From: Rhodospirillaceae bacterium
GTDB lineage: Bacteria; Pseudomonadota; Alphaproteobacteria; SP197
DNA: 64,000 bases
Reading direction: 5' to 3'
Assembly (NCBI GenBank): GCA_002722885.1
Contig: PBNE01000006.1
Location: 418,695-482,694, forward strand
The notes beneath the pieces are model-generated. The model worked only from the letters and a program-made list of their open reading frames with translations, was not told where the DNA came from and made no database searches. Within the stretch, counting starts at the first letter, position 1. The number at the start of each line of letters is the position of its first letter. Of the stretch, positions 39,345 through 48,951 are shown in pieces. The translations under genes and the position numbers were made by a program.

Positions 39345-39794
39345 TTGATCAATGAACACCAGCTGATGGACGCCCTGCAGGCTCAGGCCGCTACAGGAGG
39401 GCGTCTTGGGACACTGCTCGTGAAACGCGGTTGCGTCAGCGAGGAACAGCTCGGTGTTGTTCTTGCCACCCAGAATGCCATGCGGGCATCGCCTCTGGCG
39501 CTCGACATGTCGGTGATCGTCACACCCGTGGGCGATGATATCCAGGATGTTGTTCGCTTTGCTGTGGGACTCACCATCGAGGACAGCCGGCGACCACGTA
39601 TGCTTCCGGAACCGCCTGTCCGGGCTCAGCAGAGCCTGATGGCCGATCTATCACGCCGCACCTCAGTCTGCGCACTAAGTAGCTATGGAACCGGTAGCTT
39701 CAAGCTCCGCGCCGGCCCTGATGCTGAGATACCCTATCGGGTGTCACTGGTTGTCGGGTTGGCGGCCAGTTCGTCACCTCTGCGTTGCGGCTAA
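39345..39794 (+). CDS. Doubtful MshEN/GspE-N-like domain gene, possibly decayed
   Basis: A 149-codon frame with a TTG start (AGGA seven bases upstream). Its first 45 residues resemble the second half of an MshEN (type II secretion/pilus ATPase N-terminal) repeat: GGRLGTLLVKRGCVSEEQL. The matching first half (LGRLLQDCGLINEHQL) is encoded in the same frame from 39315 but has no start codon, and a TAA lies at 39306. The frame stops at TAA 39792-39794, yet plausible coding sequence continues in phase to a TAG at 39975-39977. The rest of the protein is unrecognised. It may be a remnant, or a real short gene of unknown function. Confidence 0.4.
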   Translation: MINEHQLMDALQAQAATGGRLGTLLVKRGCVSEEQLGVVLATQNAMRASPLALDMSVIVTPVGDDIQDVVRFAVGLTIEDSRRPRMLPEPPVRAQQSLMADLSRRTSVCALSSYGTGSFKLRAGPDAEIPYRVSLVVGLAASSSPLRCG

Positions 39795-39986
39795 CGTTAC
39801 GTGCTGGATGCGTCCGCAGCCACACATGACCTGCAGAAGCTGCATATGGAGGTCAATGTCGATCCCGATGACCTGGGTCATGCGCAACCGGCCGTTACCT
39901 CGACAATCTCTGCGTCGCATTCGGCTGATCCACAGGCTGCCTGTATCGCGATTCCATCTGGCCGTGATCTGAATTAGAACGCGGCT

Positions 39987-40655
39987 ATGCGCGAGCTTTA
40001 TCACGTCCCGCTTTCTCCGTTCTGCCGCAAGGTGCGAATCGCCCTGAAGGAGAAGGGCCTTCCGTTTGCGCTGAAGATCGAGAACGTGTGGGAGCGGCGT
40101 GAAGAGTTTCTCGTGATGAACCCCGCGGGCAAGGTCCCGGTGCTTGTCGAAGCCGACGGCACGGAACTCGCCGACAGTCAGGCCATCGTGGAATATCTGC
40201 AGGAGGTTCAGCCTCAGCCGGATCTGCTTGGCGCCACACCGGGCCAAAGGGCTGAGACTCGCCGTCTGGTCGCCTGGTTCGACGAGAAGATGTACGTCGA
40301 AGCCACAGTGAATCTGTTCGGTGAGAAGGTTCAGAAGCGTTTTCTGGGCAACGGTGAACCGGATTCCGCGACGGTGCGTGCCGGCCTCGCCAATGTTAAG
40401 ATCCATCTGGACTACATCGCGTTTCTGGTCGAACGCCGGACCTGGCTTGCAGGTGGTAGCTTCAGCCTCGCCGATGTCGCAGCCGCCGCGCATTTTTCCT
40501 GCATCGACTACATCGGCGATGTGCCCTGGTCGCATCAGGAAGCGGCAAGGGACTGGTATGCGCGTGTCAAGTCGCGTCCCTCGTTCCAGCCTTTGCTCGA
40601 TGACCGTCTCCCGGGCCTGCGGCCTGTCAGCCACTACGACGATCTCGATTTCTGA
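39987..40655 (+). CDS. fzlA: FtsZ-associated glutathione S-transferase-like protein FzlA
   Basis: A 222-residue protein with the GST fold: a thioredoxin-like N-terminal domain (SPFCRKVRIALKEKGLPF) and a helical C-terminal domain. The tail HYDDLDF, the central KVQKRFLG and DVPWSHQEAARDWYARVKSR strongly recall alphaproteobacterial FzlA, which binds FtsZ filaments and is required for division in Caulobacter. The assignment rests on recalled family features and on the neighbouring queG, a common FzlA partner; a plain GST is the alternative. Confidence 0.8.
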   Translation: MRELYHVPLSPFCRKVRIALKEKGLPFALKIENVWERREEFLVMNPAGKVPVLVEADGTELADSQAIVEYLQEVQPQPDLLGATPGQRAETRRLVAWFDEKMYVEATVNLFGEKVQKRFLGNGEPDSATVRAGLANVKIHLDYIAFLVERRTWLAGGSFSLADVAAAAHFSCIDYIGDVPWSHQEAARDWYARVKSRPSFQPLLDDRLPGLRPVSHYDDLDF

Positions 40656-40673
40656 GCCGGACGGGATTCAGCC

Positions 40674-41801
40674 ATGCCCTCTGCTGCCGATGCCTTTTCA
40701 GCGATCAGAGAGAAGGCACACGAGCTTGGTTTCAATGCGTGCCGGGTGACCGACGCTGAGGCCGATCCCGCCTGGCGCAGGTCACTTCAAGAGCTCACCA
40801 CAGCAGGCCGCCACGGCGATATGGACTGGCTGGAGCGCCGTGCCGACGAACGCTCCGATCCCCGCCAGCTATGGTCCGACGTACGCAGCGTGATCACACT
40901 GGCTATGTCCTACGGCCCCGACCACGATCCGCTGGATGACCTCAAGAGAACAGATCGGGGTGTCGTTTCTGTCTATGCCCGTGGCCGCGACTACCATGAT
41001 GTGGTGAAGAAACGACTCAAGGCACTGGCGCGCTGGATCGTCGAGACCTCGGGTGCCGAAGTGAAGGTGTTTGTCGACACGGCACCCGTGATGGAAAAGC
41101 CCTTGGCACAGCGTTCGGGCCTGGGTTGGCAGGGCAAACACAGCAATCTCGTGTCGCGCGAACTCGGATCCTGGTTTTTCCTCGGCGAGATTTACACGAC
41201 GCTGGTGTTTGAACCCGACCCTCCGGAGCCCGATCATTGCGGGTCCTGCCGTGCCTGCCAGGACATCTGTCCGACGGATGCTTTTCCGCAGCCCTACCAG
41301 CTCGATCCCAGCCGCTGCATTTCCTACCTCACCATTGAGCACAAGGGGCATATCGCTCCGGAGTTCCGTGAGCCTATGGGGAACCGGATCTATGGTTGTG
41401 ACGACTGTCTCGCCGTCTGTCCCTGGAACAAGTTTGCGGTTGTCGCCCGCGAGGCAGCCCTGGCTCCCCGCGACAGTCTGGCTGGCCCCCGCCTGACCGA
41501 TCTGGCCGCACTCGACGACAGCGCCTTCCGAGAACTCTTCCGGGCCAGCCCGGTCAAGCGTACTGGCCGGGATCGTTTTGTCCGGAATGTAATGATTGCC
41601 CTGGGCAACAGCGGCGACCCGGATTCCCTGAATGCGGTGCGAACGCGGCTGGATGACGCCTCACCCCTGGTACGGGCCATGGCGGTCTGGGCGCTGAGCC
41701 GTCTTGGAGCCGCACACGAGGTGGCAGAGGCCCGAGCCACACACTATGTGGCAGAGCAGGATGCCGCCGTCCGGCGTGAATGGGATGCCCTGGAATCATG
41801 A
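40674..41801 (+). CDS. queG: Epoxyqueuosine reductase
   Basis: A 375-residue enzyme for the last step of queuosine tRNA modification, reducing epoxyqueuosine with cobalamin. Two 4Fe-4S motifs are present: [12 protein letters not shown] near residue 187 and [14 protein letters not shown] near 242. The N-terminal B12-binding domain precedes them and a HEAT-like C-terminal region follows. It starts 18 bp after fzlA, and its stop overlaps the next gene as ATGA. Confidence 0.93.
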   Translation: MPSAADAFSAIREKAHELGFNACRVTDAEADPAWRRSLQELTTAGRHGDMDWLERRADERSDPRQLWSDVRSVITLAMSYGPDHDPLDDLKRTDRGVVSVYARGRDYHDVVKKRLKALARWIVETSGAEVKVFVDTAPVMEKPLAQRSGLGWQGKHSNLVSRELGSWFFLGEIYTTLVFEPDPPEPDHCGSCRACQDICPTDAFPQPYQLDPSRCISYLTIEHKGHIAPEFREPMGNRIYGCDDCLAVCPWNKFAVVAREAALAPRDSLAGPRLTDLAALDDSAFRELFRASPVKRTGRDRFVRNVMIALGNSGDPDSLNAVRTRLDDASPLVRAMAVWALSRLGAAHEVAEARATHYVAEQDAAVRREWDALES

Positions 41802-42667
41802 AGAAGCTGTTCTGTTTCGGTCTCGGATTCAGTGCGATGGCCCTGGCACGGCATTGCCTGGACAAAGGCTGGACAGTTGCCGGTACGACGCGATCGGCGG
41901 ACCGCTGCGCATCGCTCAGAGATGAGGGCATCGATGCTGTGGCGTTCGATGCCGATGGAGAGACAGACGGTGTCGAACCGGCCTTGGAGGGGACCACACA
42001 TCTGGTCGATTCCATCCCACCCTCGGCCTCGATGATCTGCCCACCGCTCGACCGGCTGGCCACACCCATCTCTCAACTCGAAGATCTGGAATGGGTCGGT
42101 TACTTCTCCACCACCGGTGTCTACGGCAACCACGATGGCGGCTGGGTCGACGAGACCACCCCGGTGCAGCCGAGCCTGGACCGCAGCATCCGGCGCGTCG
42201 CTGCCGAAGAGGCCTGGCTGGTCATGCATGAACGGTATGGCCTGCCTGTCCATCTCTTCCGGCTCGCCGGCATCTACGGGCCCGGCCGCGGGGTTCTCGA
42301 ACAGGTGCGCAAGGGCCGAGCCCGTCGCATTGTGAAACCGGGACAGGTGTTCTCGCGCATCCATGTCGACGATATCGCGGCCGTTCTGCTGGCCTCAATC
42401 AGCCGGCCCAACCCCGGCGCGGCCTACAATGTCTGTGATGACGAGGCCGAAGAGCCCGCGAAGGTGGTCGCGTACGCCTGCGAACTTCTGGGTGTCTCAC
42501 CGCCCGAACCTGTCCCCTTCGACGACGCCGACCTCTCCGACATGGCCCGCAGCTTCTATGCCGACAACAAGCGTGTCCGGAACGAGCGCATCAAGAAGGA
42601 GCTGGGTGTGGTGCTGCGTTATCCCGGTTACCGCGAGGGCATGGTGGCGGACCTCTCGGAAAGCTGA
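41798..42667 (+). CDS. SDR family NAD(P)-dependent epimerase (YeeZ-like)
   Basis: A 289-residue atypical short-chain dehydrogenase. The nucleotide loop [19 protein letters not shown] begins at residue 6. [18 protein letters not shown] carries the YeeZ-like active-site region, and [18 protein letters not shown] and [10 protein letters not shown] are typical of epimerases. The substrate is unknown. The ATG at 41798 overlaps the queG stop by 4 bp; an in-frame start six codons earlier is less likely. It converges with the following hydrolase gene. Confidence 0.85.
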   Translation: MKKLFCFGLGFSAMALARHCLDKGWTVAGTTRSADRCASLRDEGIDAVAFDADGETDGVEPALEGTTHLVDSIPPSASMICPPLDRLATPISQLEDLEWVGYFSTTGVYGNHDGGWVDETTPVQPSLDRSIRRVAAEEAWLVMHERYGLPVHLFRLAGIYGPGRGVLEQVRKGRARRIVKPGQVFSRIHVDDIAAVLLASISRPNPGAAYNVCDDEAEEPAKVVAYACELLGVSPPEPVPFDDADLSDMARSFYADNKRVRNERIKKELGVVLRYPGYREGMVADLSES

Positions 42668-42677
42668 GCGATGGCGT

Positions 42678-43433
42678 CTACAGGTTTTCCGCCAGTTCCG
42701 CGATTGCAGCTCCCAGCCTTGCCAGATCCTCGTCGCGCGACAGTCGGTGGTCGCCATCCTTGATCAGGGTCACCACAACATCGCCGCCGGTCATCGTCTC
42801 GGCGATCTTGTAGGCCGTGGGCCAGGGCACGGCGTCGTCCTGCATGCCCTGGAGCAAACGAACCGGTGCGTTGATCTCCATCGGTGCGCGCATCACCAGA
42901 TGGTTGCGGCCGTCTTTGATGAAGCCGTGTGTGACGATCAGGCTTTCCTCACCTTCGCTGATGGCAAGGCTGCCTTCTGTGCCCAGGCGGTCCTGGTCTT
43001 CCGCGGACAGGGACCACCAGATGTCCTGGCTGAAGTCGGGCGCAGCCGCGATGCCGACCAGCCCGGCGATCCTGTCGGGGCGCCGCAGGGCGAGGTTCAG
43101 CATGATCCAGCCGCCCATGCTGGAGCCGACAAGGATTTGCGGGCCTTCGGTCAGCGCATCCAGTACGGCAAGCGCATCGTCGGTCCAGCGACCGATCGTG
43201 CCGTCCTCGAAACGGCCCGAGGACTGCCCGTGGCCCCGGTAATCAAAACGCAGGTAGGCGCGGCCGTGTTCCCGGCACCAGGCATCCAGAAAGCTCGCCT
43301 TGGTTCCTGTCATGTCTGATGCATAGCCGCCGAGAAAAACCACACCCGGTGAGGCGCGGTCCTGTCGGTGATAGGCCAATCGGTGACCGCCATCGCGTTT
43401 GAGCCATTGTGGTGTCGTGTCTGCGTCTGACAT
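42678..43433 (-). CDS. Alpha/beta hydrolase, ABHD10-like
   Basis: A 251-residue alpha/beta hydrolase. The nucleophile elbow is GSSMGGW near residue 99, the oxyanion region is VVFLGGYASDMTGTKA, and the catalytic histidine is in KDGDHRLSRDEDL near the C-terminus. The overall pattern is that of the ABHD10 group (acyl-protein thioesterase or glucuronide hydrolase in mitochondria). The bacterial substrate is unknown. The ATG at 43433 was chosen; the open frame extends far upstream without similarity. Confidence 0.85.
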   Translation of the reverse strand: MSDADTTPQWLKRDGGHRLAYHRQDRASPGVVFLGGYASDMTGTKASFLDAWCREHGRAYLRFDYRGHGQSSGRFEDGTIGRWTDDALAVLDALTEGPQILVGSSMGGWIMLNLALRRPDRIAGLVGIAAAPDFSQDIWWSLSAEDQDRLGTEGSLAISEGEESLIVTHGFIKDGRNHLVMRAPMEINAPVRLLQGMQDDAVPWPTAYKIAETMTGGDVVVTLIKDGDHRLSRDEDLARLGAAIAELAENL

Positions 43434-43478
43434 GGGATAAAGAACCCGCAATCGTTTTGGGACAAGTCTCGACATACC

Positions 43479-44630
43479 ATGACTCAGGAAGGCGACGCCC
43501 GCAGCCCCGTTGTGCTGCAGATCATTCCGCGGCTTGCCATCGGCGGCGCCGAGCGTGCGGTGATTGATGTTGCGCGTGCCGCCATCGAGCAGGGCGCACG
43601 AGCCATGGTTGTGACCGAAGGCGGCGATCTGGAGCCCGACCTGTTGCGCGCCAAGGCCGAAGTCGTGCACATGCCGGTGGCTTCAAAGTCGCCGCTCACA
43701 ATCCAGCGCAACGCCAACCGCCTGGTTGATCTGATTCGTGATGAGGGTATCGATTTGGTTCACGTGCGATCCCGTGCACCGGCCTGGTCGGCGCTCAAAG
43801 CGGCCCGCCGCACCGGTAAGCCGTTCCTCACGACCTTCCATGCGCCCTACAACTTCGCGAACGGTCTGAAGAAGCGTTACAACGCCGTGATGGCCAGGGG
43901 CGACCGGGTCATCGCGATCTCCGACTATATCGCCCAGCACGTTCGCGAGAACTATGGCGTGGGTGATGACCGACTCCGCCGTATTCACCGTGGAATAGAT
44001 GTCGTGAGCTTTGATCCCGCGGCCGTCAGCTCGGAACGCATCGTCAGCCTCGCCGCCCACTGGAACCTGCCCGATGGGGTACCCGTGATCATGCTCCCGG
44101 GGCGTCTGGCACGCTGGAAGGGCCAGCACGTCATGATTCGGGCTATGGAACAGCTCGAGCGGGATGCGATCTGCCTGCTTGTCGGCGTCGGCGTCGGCCG
44201 CGAGGGCCTGCGCAAGGAACTGGAGCGAGACATTGTGCAGCGTGGCCTGCAGGGCCGTGTCGTCATGATCGACGGCAGCCAGGATATGCCGGCGGCCTAC
44301 CGACTGGCTGATGTCGTGGTTTCCGCCTCGATCGAACCAGAAGGCTTTGGCCGTGTTGCGGTCGAGGCCCAGGCGATGGGTGTGCCTGTGGTGGCAACCA
44401 ACCATGGCGGCGCCCAGGAAACGGTGGAACCCGGCACCACGGGCTGGCTGGTTCGGCCCGATGATTCTTCGGCACTGTCCCAGGCCGTGGCTGCTGCGCT
44501 TGATCTCGATGTCGAGGCACGCGTCAAGCTGGCCGCACGGGCCCGTGCGCGAACGGTCGAACTGTTCAGCCGAACGGCGATGTGCAAGGCCACACTCGAC
44601 GTCTACCGCGAGCTCATCGACTGGCCATGA
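43479..44630 (+). CDS. Glycosyltransferase family 4 protein
   Basis: A 383-residue GT-B enzyme. The N-terminal IPRLAIGGAERAVIDVA contains the glycine-rich acceptor loop, and the C-terminal donor domain has LPGRLARWKGQHVMI and the E-x7-E type SIEPEGFGRVAVEAQAMG. It transfers a sugar from a nucleotide donor, probably to LPS core or another envelope glycan, since the overlapping next gene is a heptosyltransferase-family protein. The donor and acceptor are not readable. Confidence 0.88.
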   Translation: MTQEGDARSPVVLQIIPRLAIGGAERAVIDVARAAIEQGARAMVVTEGGDLEPDLLRAKAEVVHMPVASKSPLTIQRNANRLVDLIRDEGIDLVHVRSRAPAWSALKAARRTGKPFLTTFHAPYNFANGLKKRYNAVMARGDRVIAISDYIAQHVRENYGVGDDRLRRIHRGIDVVSFDPAAVSSERIVSLAAHWNLPDGVPVIMLPGRLARWKGQHVMIRAMEQLERDAICLLVGVGVGREGLRKELERDIVQRGLQGRVVMIDGSQDMPAAYRLADVVVSASIEPEGFGRVAVEAQAMGVPVVATNHGGAQETVEPGTTGWLVRPDDSSALSQAVAAALDLDVEARVKLAARARARTVELFSRTAMCKATLDVYRELIDWP

Positions 44631-45553
44631 CGTCGCGTGTTCTGGTAATCCGCCTGGGTGCCTTGGGCGATCTCGTGCTGTCGTCCGGCCCGTTCCGGGC
44701 CATTCGTGAACACCATCGCGATGCCCGGATCACTTTGCTCACCACGAAACCCTACGAGAGCCTTGCGCGGGCTGGCGGCTGGTTCGATGAGGTCTGGCTC
44801 GACGACAAGCCACGCTGGTGGCAGGTCAGCGTCTTGCGAGATCTGTCCCGGCGCCTGAAGTCCGGGGCCTTCGATCGTGTCTATGACCTCCAGACGTCCG
44901 ACCGGTCCTGCGGATACTTCAGGCTGTTCGGGAGGCCCCGTCCGGAGTGGTCCGGTATCGCAAGGGGTTGCTCGCACCCACAGGCCAACCCGGATCGTGA
45001 TCGCATGCATACGGTTGAGCGCCAGGCCGACCAGCTTGCCATGGCCGGCATCACCGATGTGCCGCCACCGGACCTGTCCATGGTCCGGGCCGATCTCTCC
45101 ACCTTCGACCTTCCTGACCGGTTTGTCATGCTGGTGTCCGGCAGCGCGCCTCATCGGCCCGACAAACGCTGGCCCGTGGACCGCTACGGAGATTTGTGTG
45201 AGCGGCTACGGGGCAGTGGACTCACACCCGTCGTGATCGGTGGTCCGGCAGAGCGGGAGATCGGCCGCCGTCTTTCCGAGACGCAGCGCGGGATTGTCGA
45301 CCTGGTCGGTCAGACCAGCTTTGAACAGATTGCCATGTTGGCTCAGAAGGCCGCGGTGGCGGTCGGCAACGACACCGGTCCGATGCATATCGCGGCGACC
45401 GCCGGCTGTCCGTCCGTGGTGCTGTTTTCCCAGGCATCCGACCCGTTGCTCACGGCCCCGCGCGGCCGTCTGGTCAAGGTTCTGCAGCGCGACAGGCTCG
45501 AAGACCTCAGCGTGGATGAGGTCGCCCATGTGATGAACGGTGTGCTCGCTTGA
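44627..45553 (+). CDS. Glycosyltransferase family 9 (heptosyltransferase-like)
   Basis: A 308-residue GT9 protein. RVLVIRLGALGDLVLSSGPF at the N-terminus and VGNDTGPMHIAATAGCPSVV near residue 245 are hallmarks of ADP-heptose:LPS heptosyltransferases. It probably works on LPS core in the cytosolic face of the inner membrane. The ATG at 44627 overlaps the preceding glycosyltransferase stop as ATGA; a 15-codon upstream extension exists. thrS follows about 70 bp on. Confidence 0.88.
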   Translation: MTSRVLVIRLGALGDLVLSSGPFRAIREHHRDARITLLTTKPYESLARAGGWFDEVWLDDKPRWWQVSVLRDLSRRLKSGAFDRVYDLQTSDRSCGYFRLFGRPRPEWSGIARGCSHPQANPDRDRMHTVERQADQLAMAGITDVPPPDLSMVRADLSTFDLPDRFVMLVSGSAPHRPDKRWPVDRYGDLCERLRGSGLTPVVIGGPAEREIGRRLSETQRGIVDLVGQTSFEQIAMLAQKAAVAVGNDTGPMHIAATAGCPSVVLFSQASDPLLTAPRGRLVKVLQRDRLEDLSVDEVAHVMNGVLA

Positions 45554-45622
45554 CTTCGCAGCTTGCAAGACTAGGTTTCGCGCGCCCAATCACGGGCATT
45601 CGCACCTTGGAGACTTGAGATC

Positions 45623-47560
45623 ATGAGCGCCGAAGCGCATGCCGCCCCTGTGGCGATCACACTGCCCGATGGATCCGTGCGCGAGTTTGACGCGACGACC
45701 ACCGGTCATGATGTGGCGGCCTCGATCGGTCCTGGTCTCGCCAAGGCCGCGCTTGCGGTCAAGGTCGATGGTGAACTGCGCGATCTCAAGCGTGAGATCG
45801 ATCAGGACGCCGAGCTCGAGATCGTGACAGCTAAGTCGCCCGAGGCGCTGGAGCTGGTGCGCCACGACGCGGCCCATGTTCTGGCTCAGGCGGCCAAGGA
45901 GCTGTTCCCCGGTATTCAGGTCACGATCGGCCCGGTGGTCGAAGACGGCTTTTACTACGACTTCGCCCGCGAAAATCCGTTCACGCCCGAAGACCTCGAA
46001 GCCATGGAAAAGCGCATGGCCGAGATCATCGAACGCGACGAGCCGATCACACGTGAAGTCTGGGATCGCGATGAGGCCGCGGCGTTTTTCGAAGGCATCG
46101 GTGAAGCCTACAAGGCCGAGATCATCCGTGATCTGCCCGCCGATCAGACCATCACGCTCTACCGGCAGGGTGACTGGATCGATCTTTGCCGTGGCCCGCA
46201 TCTGCCGTCCACGGGCAAGCTGCCCAAGGCCTTCAAGCTCATGAAGCTTGCTGGCGCCTACTGGCGCGGCGACAACCGAAACGAGATGCTCCAGCGTGTC
46301 TATGGCACGGCCTGGATGGACCGTAAGGAACTGCAGGCACACCTGACGCGCCTTGAAGAGGCAGAGAAGCGTGATCATCGCCGGCTTGGCCGCGAGATGG
46401 ACCTGTTTCATTTCCAGGACGAGGCCGTGGGCTCGGCTTTCTGGCATCCCAACGGCTGGCGTCTCTATCAGACCGTGCAGAACTACGTCCGCCGACGCCT
46501 CGATGCCGAAGACTACAAGGAGGTGAACACACCCCAGATGGTCGACCGCTCTCTCTGGGAGGCGTCGGGCCATTGGGAGAAGTTCCGCGAGAACATGTTC
46601 ACCGCCCAGACGGAGGACGACAGGGTCTGGGCCATGAAGCCCATGAACTGTCCCTGCCATGTTCAGATTTTCCGCCAGGGCATCAAGAGCTACCGCGATC
46701 TGCCGCTGCGCATGGCGGAGTTCGGCTCATGCCTGCGGTACGAGCCCTCAGGCGCACTGCACGGCCTGATGCGCGTGCGGTCGTTCACGCAGGATGATGC
46801 GCATATCTTCTGCACGGAAGAGCAGATCACGTCCGAGACGATCCGCTTCTGCGAGCTTCTAGCATCAATCTACCGTGATCTCGGCTTCGACGATTTTGTC
46901 GTGAAGTTCTCCGACCGACCTGAAGTCCGCGCCGGTGAGGACGCCGTGTGGGATCAGGCCGAGGGTGCTCTGAAGGATGCCGCCGATGCGGCGGGGCTGG
47001 AGCTTGAACTCAATCCGGGCGAGGGGGCGTTCTACGGGCCGAAGCTCGAGTTTGTTCTGCGCGATGCCATCGGGCGTGACTGGCAGTGCGGCACGCTCCA
47101 GGTCGATTTTGTGCTGCCGGAACGACTTGACGCCAATTATGTCTCCGAAGAGGGGGACAAACGTCGGCCGGTCATGTTGCACCGCGCCATCCTGGGTTCG
47201 TTCGAACGGTTCCTGGCCGTACTGATTGAACACTACGCCGGCAACTTCCCGCTGTGGCTTGCGCCGGTCCAGTATGCGGTCGCCACGGTGACCAACGAGG
47301 CCGACGATTATGCTGCGCAAGTCCATGAAATGTTGATGAAATCCGGCCTTCATGGCGTGCTCGACACGGGTGCGGACAAGATCAGCTACAAGGTCCGCCT
47401 GCACTCGACGTCGAAGGTCCCGGTGATCATCGCCGTAGGCAAACGCGAGGCCGAGCAGCGTGCGGTCTCGATCCGTCGTCTGGGCAGCAAGGAACAGCAA
47501 TCCCTTGCACTTGACGACGCCATTCATACACTCACGAACGAATCGCAGTCGCCGGCCTGA
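45623..47560 (+). CDS. thrS: Threonyl-tRNA synthetase
   Basis: A 645-residue class II synthetase. The order is an N-terminal TGS domain (about 8-70), the editing domain with [10 protein letters not shown] near 83, the catalytic core with [10 protein letters not shown] (zinc cysteine), [14 protein letters not shown] and [12 protein letters not shown], and an anticodon-binding domain from about 545. It charges tRNA-Thr and edits mischarged serine. It heads the thrS-infC-rpmI-rplT-pheS-pheT translation cluster. Confidence 0.96.
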   Translation: MSAEAHAAPVAITLPDGSVREFDATTTGHDVAASIGPGLAKAALAVKVDGELRDLKREIDQDAELEIVTAKSPEALELVRHDAAHVLAQAAKELFPGIQVTIGPVVEDGFYYDFARENPFTPEDLEAMEKRMAEIIERDEPITREVWDRDEAAAFFEGIGEAYKAEIIRDLPADQTITLYRQGDWIDLCRGPHLPSTGKLPKAFKLMKLAGAYWRGDNRNEMLQRVYGTAWMDRKELQAHLTRLEEAEKRDHRRLGREMDLFHFQDEAVGSAFWHPNGWRLYQTVQNYVRRRLDAEDYKEVNTPQMVDRSLWEASGHWEKFRENMFTAQTEDDRVWAMKPMNCPCHVQIFRQGIKSYRDLPLRMAEFGSCLRYEPSGALHGLMRVRSFTQDDAHIFCTEEQITSETIRFCELLASIYRDLGFDDFVVKFSDRPEVRAGEDAVWDQAEGALKDAADAAGLELELNPGEGAFYGPKLEFVLRDAIGRDWQCGTLQVDFVLPERLDANYVSEEGDKRRPVMLHRAILGSFERFLAVLIEHYAGNFPLWLAPVQYAVATVTNEADDYAAQVHEMLMKSGLHGVLDTGADKISYKVRLHSTSKVPVIIAVGKREAEQRAVSIRRLGSKEQQSLALDDAIHTLTNESQSPA

Positions 47561-47580
47561 TTGGCCCCGTCTGCTTACCC

Positions 47581-47598
47581 AGAGGAGTTGTTTACATA
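47581..47598 (+). promoter_or_regulatory. Shine-Dalgarno and non-standard start codon of infC
   Basis: AGAGGAG (47581-47587) is followed after 8 bases by ATA (47596-47598), in frame with IF-3. No ATG, GTG or TTG lies in that frame at a suitable distance, so this site decides the start call. Confidence 0.7.
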
Positions 47599-48135
47599 GC
47601 CCGTCCACGTAACAACATGGCGCTGCCCGAAAAGTCCGGTCCGCGCACGAACGAAGACATCAATGTGCCGCAGGTCCGCCTGATCGGTGCTGATGGTTCC
47701 CAGATCGGGGTCGTCACGATTCAGTCCGCTCTGAATGCGGCTGAGGATTCCGGCCTCGACCTGGTTGAGATTTCACCCAATGCCGACCCGCCAGTCTGCA
47801 AGATTCTCGACTACGGCAAGTTCAAGTACGAGGCGCAGAAGAAGGCGAACGAGGCGCGCAAGCGACAGAAGACCTTCGACGTCAAGGAGATCAAGATGCG
47901 CCCCAACATCGATGATCACGACTACGACACGAAGATGAAGGCGATGTCCAAATTCCTGGGCGAAGGCGACAAGGTGAAGGTCACCATTCGCTTCCGTGGC
48001 CGCGAACTGGCCCACCCGGAAATCGGGCGCAAGCTTCTGGAGCGAATACGCGACGATTCGGACGAAGTGGCCAAGATCGAGTCGATGCCCAAGATGGAAG
48101 GGCGTCAGATGATCATGGTGGTGGCGCCGAAGTAA
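47596..48135 (+). CDS. infC: Translation initiation factor IF-3, probable ATA start
   Basis: A 179-residue IF-3. The N-terminal domain contains [19 protein letters not shown], the lysine-rich linker runs through [18 protein letters not shown], and the C-terminal domain has [14 protein letters not shown] and ends [10 protein letters not shown]. The first in-frame ATG is at 47617, but the only good Shine-Dalgarno, AGAGGAG at 47581-47587, sits 8 bases before an in-frame ATA at 47596, which would add seven residues. Rare AUU/AUA-type starts are a known IF-3 feature, allowing the factor to repress its own synthesis by rejecting non-standard starts. The ATA start is inference; an ATG start would have its ribosome site 29 bases away. 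Confidence 0.93.
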   Translation: MARPRNNMALPEKSGPRTNEDINVPQVRLIGADGSQIGVVTIQSALNAAEDSGLDLVEISPNADPPVCKILDYGKFKYEAQKKANEARKRQKTFDVKEIKMRPNIDDHDYDTKMKAMSKFLGEGDKVKVTIRFRGRELAHPEIGRKLLERIRDDSDEVAKIESMPKMEGRQMIMVVAPK

Positions 48136-48144
48136 GGCTGGCCG

Positions 48145-48171
48145 CGGCTTTCCCGCCAGGCAGGAAAGCCG
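48145..48171 (+). terminator. Perfect hairpin between infC and rpmI (terminator or leader structure)
   Basis: CGGCTTTCC (48145-48153) pairs perfectly with GGAAAGCCG (48163-48171) across a 9-base loop, starting 10 bases after the infC stop. A clear T-run is lacking, so it may attenuate or process the transcript, or take part in ribosomal-protein feedback, rather than end it fully. Confidence 0.5.
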
Positions 48172-48281
48172 TCTCCACCTCTTGCATTGAGCGGGGACGG
48201 CGGATATAACCCGCCCCCTGCTCCGGGCGCGGTGCCCTGCGGGGCTCGTTTTTGTGTCCAGATGACGTTGGGGATCAACCC

Positions 48282-48479
48282 ATGCCGAAGCTGAAATCCA
48301 AGAGCTCGGTGAAGAAGCGCTTTTCCTTCACCGGCAGCGGCAAGCTGAAGCGCAACTATGCCGGCAAGCGCCATTTCATGCGCCGCCGTACTAAGCGTTT
48401 CATCCGCGGAACCCGTGGCACGACCACGGTTGCGGCCGTAGATGCCCCGATGATCAAGCGTCTGCTGCCGAACGGCTGA
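48282..48479 (+). CDS. rpmI: 50S ribosomal protein L35
   Basis: A 65-residue basic protein with the family start [20 protein letters not shown] and [13 protein letters not shown] in the middle; the length is standard. The ATG at 48282 was chosen over a 10-codon in-frame extension. It sits between infC and rplT, the universal order. The 146 bp before it contain the strong hairpin at 48145-48171. Confidence 0.95.
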   Translation: MPKLKSKSSVKKRFSFTGSGKLKRNYAGKRHFMRRRTKRFIRGTRGTTTVAAVDAPMIKRLLPNG

Positions 48480-48503
48480 CGCTCTAACCAGGTGAGTTGA
48501 ACG

Positions 48504-48869
48504 ATGGCGCGAGTCAAACGCGGGACAACGTCCCACGCCCGTCACAAGAAGGTGCTGAAGCTGGCCAAAGGTTACCGTGGCCGTGCCAACAGCTGCTTCA
48601 CGATTGCCCTCGAGCGGGTCGAGAAGGCGTTGCAGTACGCCTATCGCGACCGTCGTGTTCGCAAGCGTGATTTCCGCGGCCTGTGGATCCAGCGCATCAA
48701 CGCCGGCGCTCGTATGCACGGCCTGACCTATTCCCAGTTCATGCACGGGATGAAACTCGAAGGAGTTGGGCTCGATCGCAAGATCCTCGCGGATCTCGCG
48801 GCACGCGAGCCCGCATCTTTTGCGAAGCTGTGTGATCAGGCCCGCTCGGCGGTCGAGAAGGCAGCTTAA
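48504..48869 (+). CDS. rplT: 50S ribosomal protein L20
   Basis: A 121-residue basic protein with the family start [30 protein letters not shown] and [18 protein letters not shown]. It is an early 23S rRNA-binding assembly protein that in several bacteria represses the infC-rpmI-rplT operon. It begins 24 bp after rpmI with AGGTGAG upstream. A hairpin follows before pheS. Confidence 0.96.
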   Translation: MARVKRGTTSHARHKKVLKLAKGYRGRANSCFTIALERVEKALQYAYRDRRVRKRDFRGLWIQRINAGARMHGLTYSQFMHGMKLEGVGLDRKILADLAAREPASFAKLCDQARSAVEKAA

Positions 48870-48905
48870 GCACGCACCGCGTGTTGCCAGAAGAACCATC
48901 CGACG

Positions 48906-48927
48906 AGGGGCCCACGCGGCCCCTTTG
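48906..48927 (+). terminator. Hairpin between rplT and pheS
   Basis: AGGGGCC (48906-48912) pairs with GGCCCCT (48918-48924) across a 5-base loop, followed by TTG. It lies about 37 bp after the rplT stop and 25 bp before the pheS start. It may be a weak terminator or attenuator; no phenylalanine-rich leader peptide was recognised. Confidence 0.45.
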
Positions 48928-48951
48928 TCATGTCTGGAGCCCAGGAATCCT

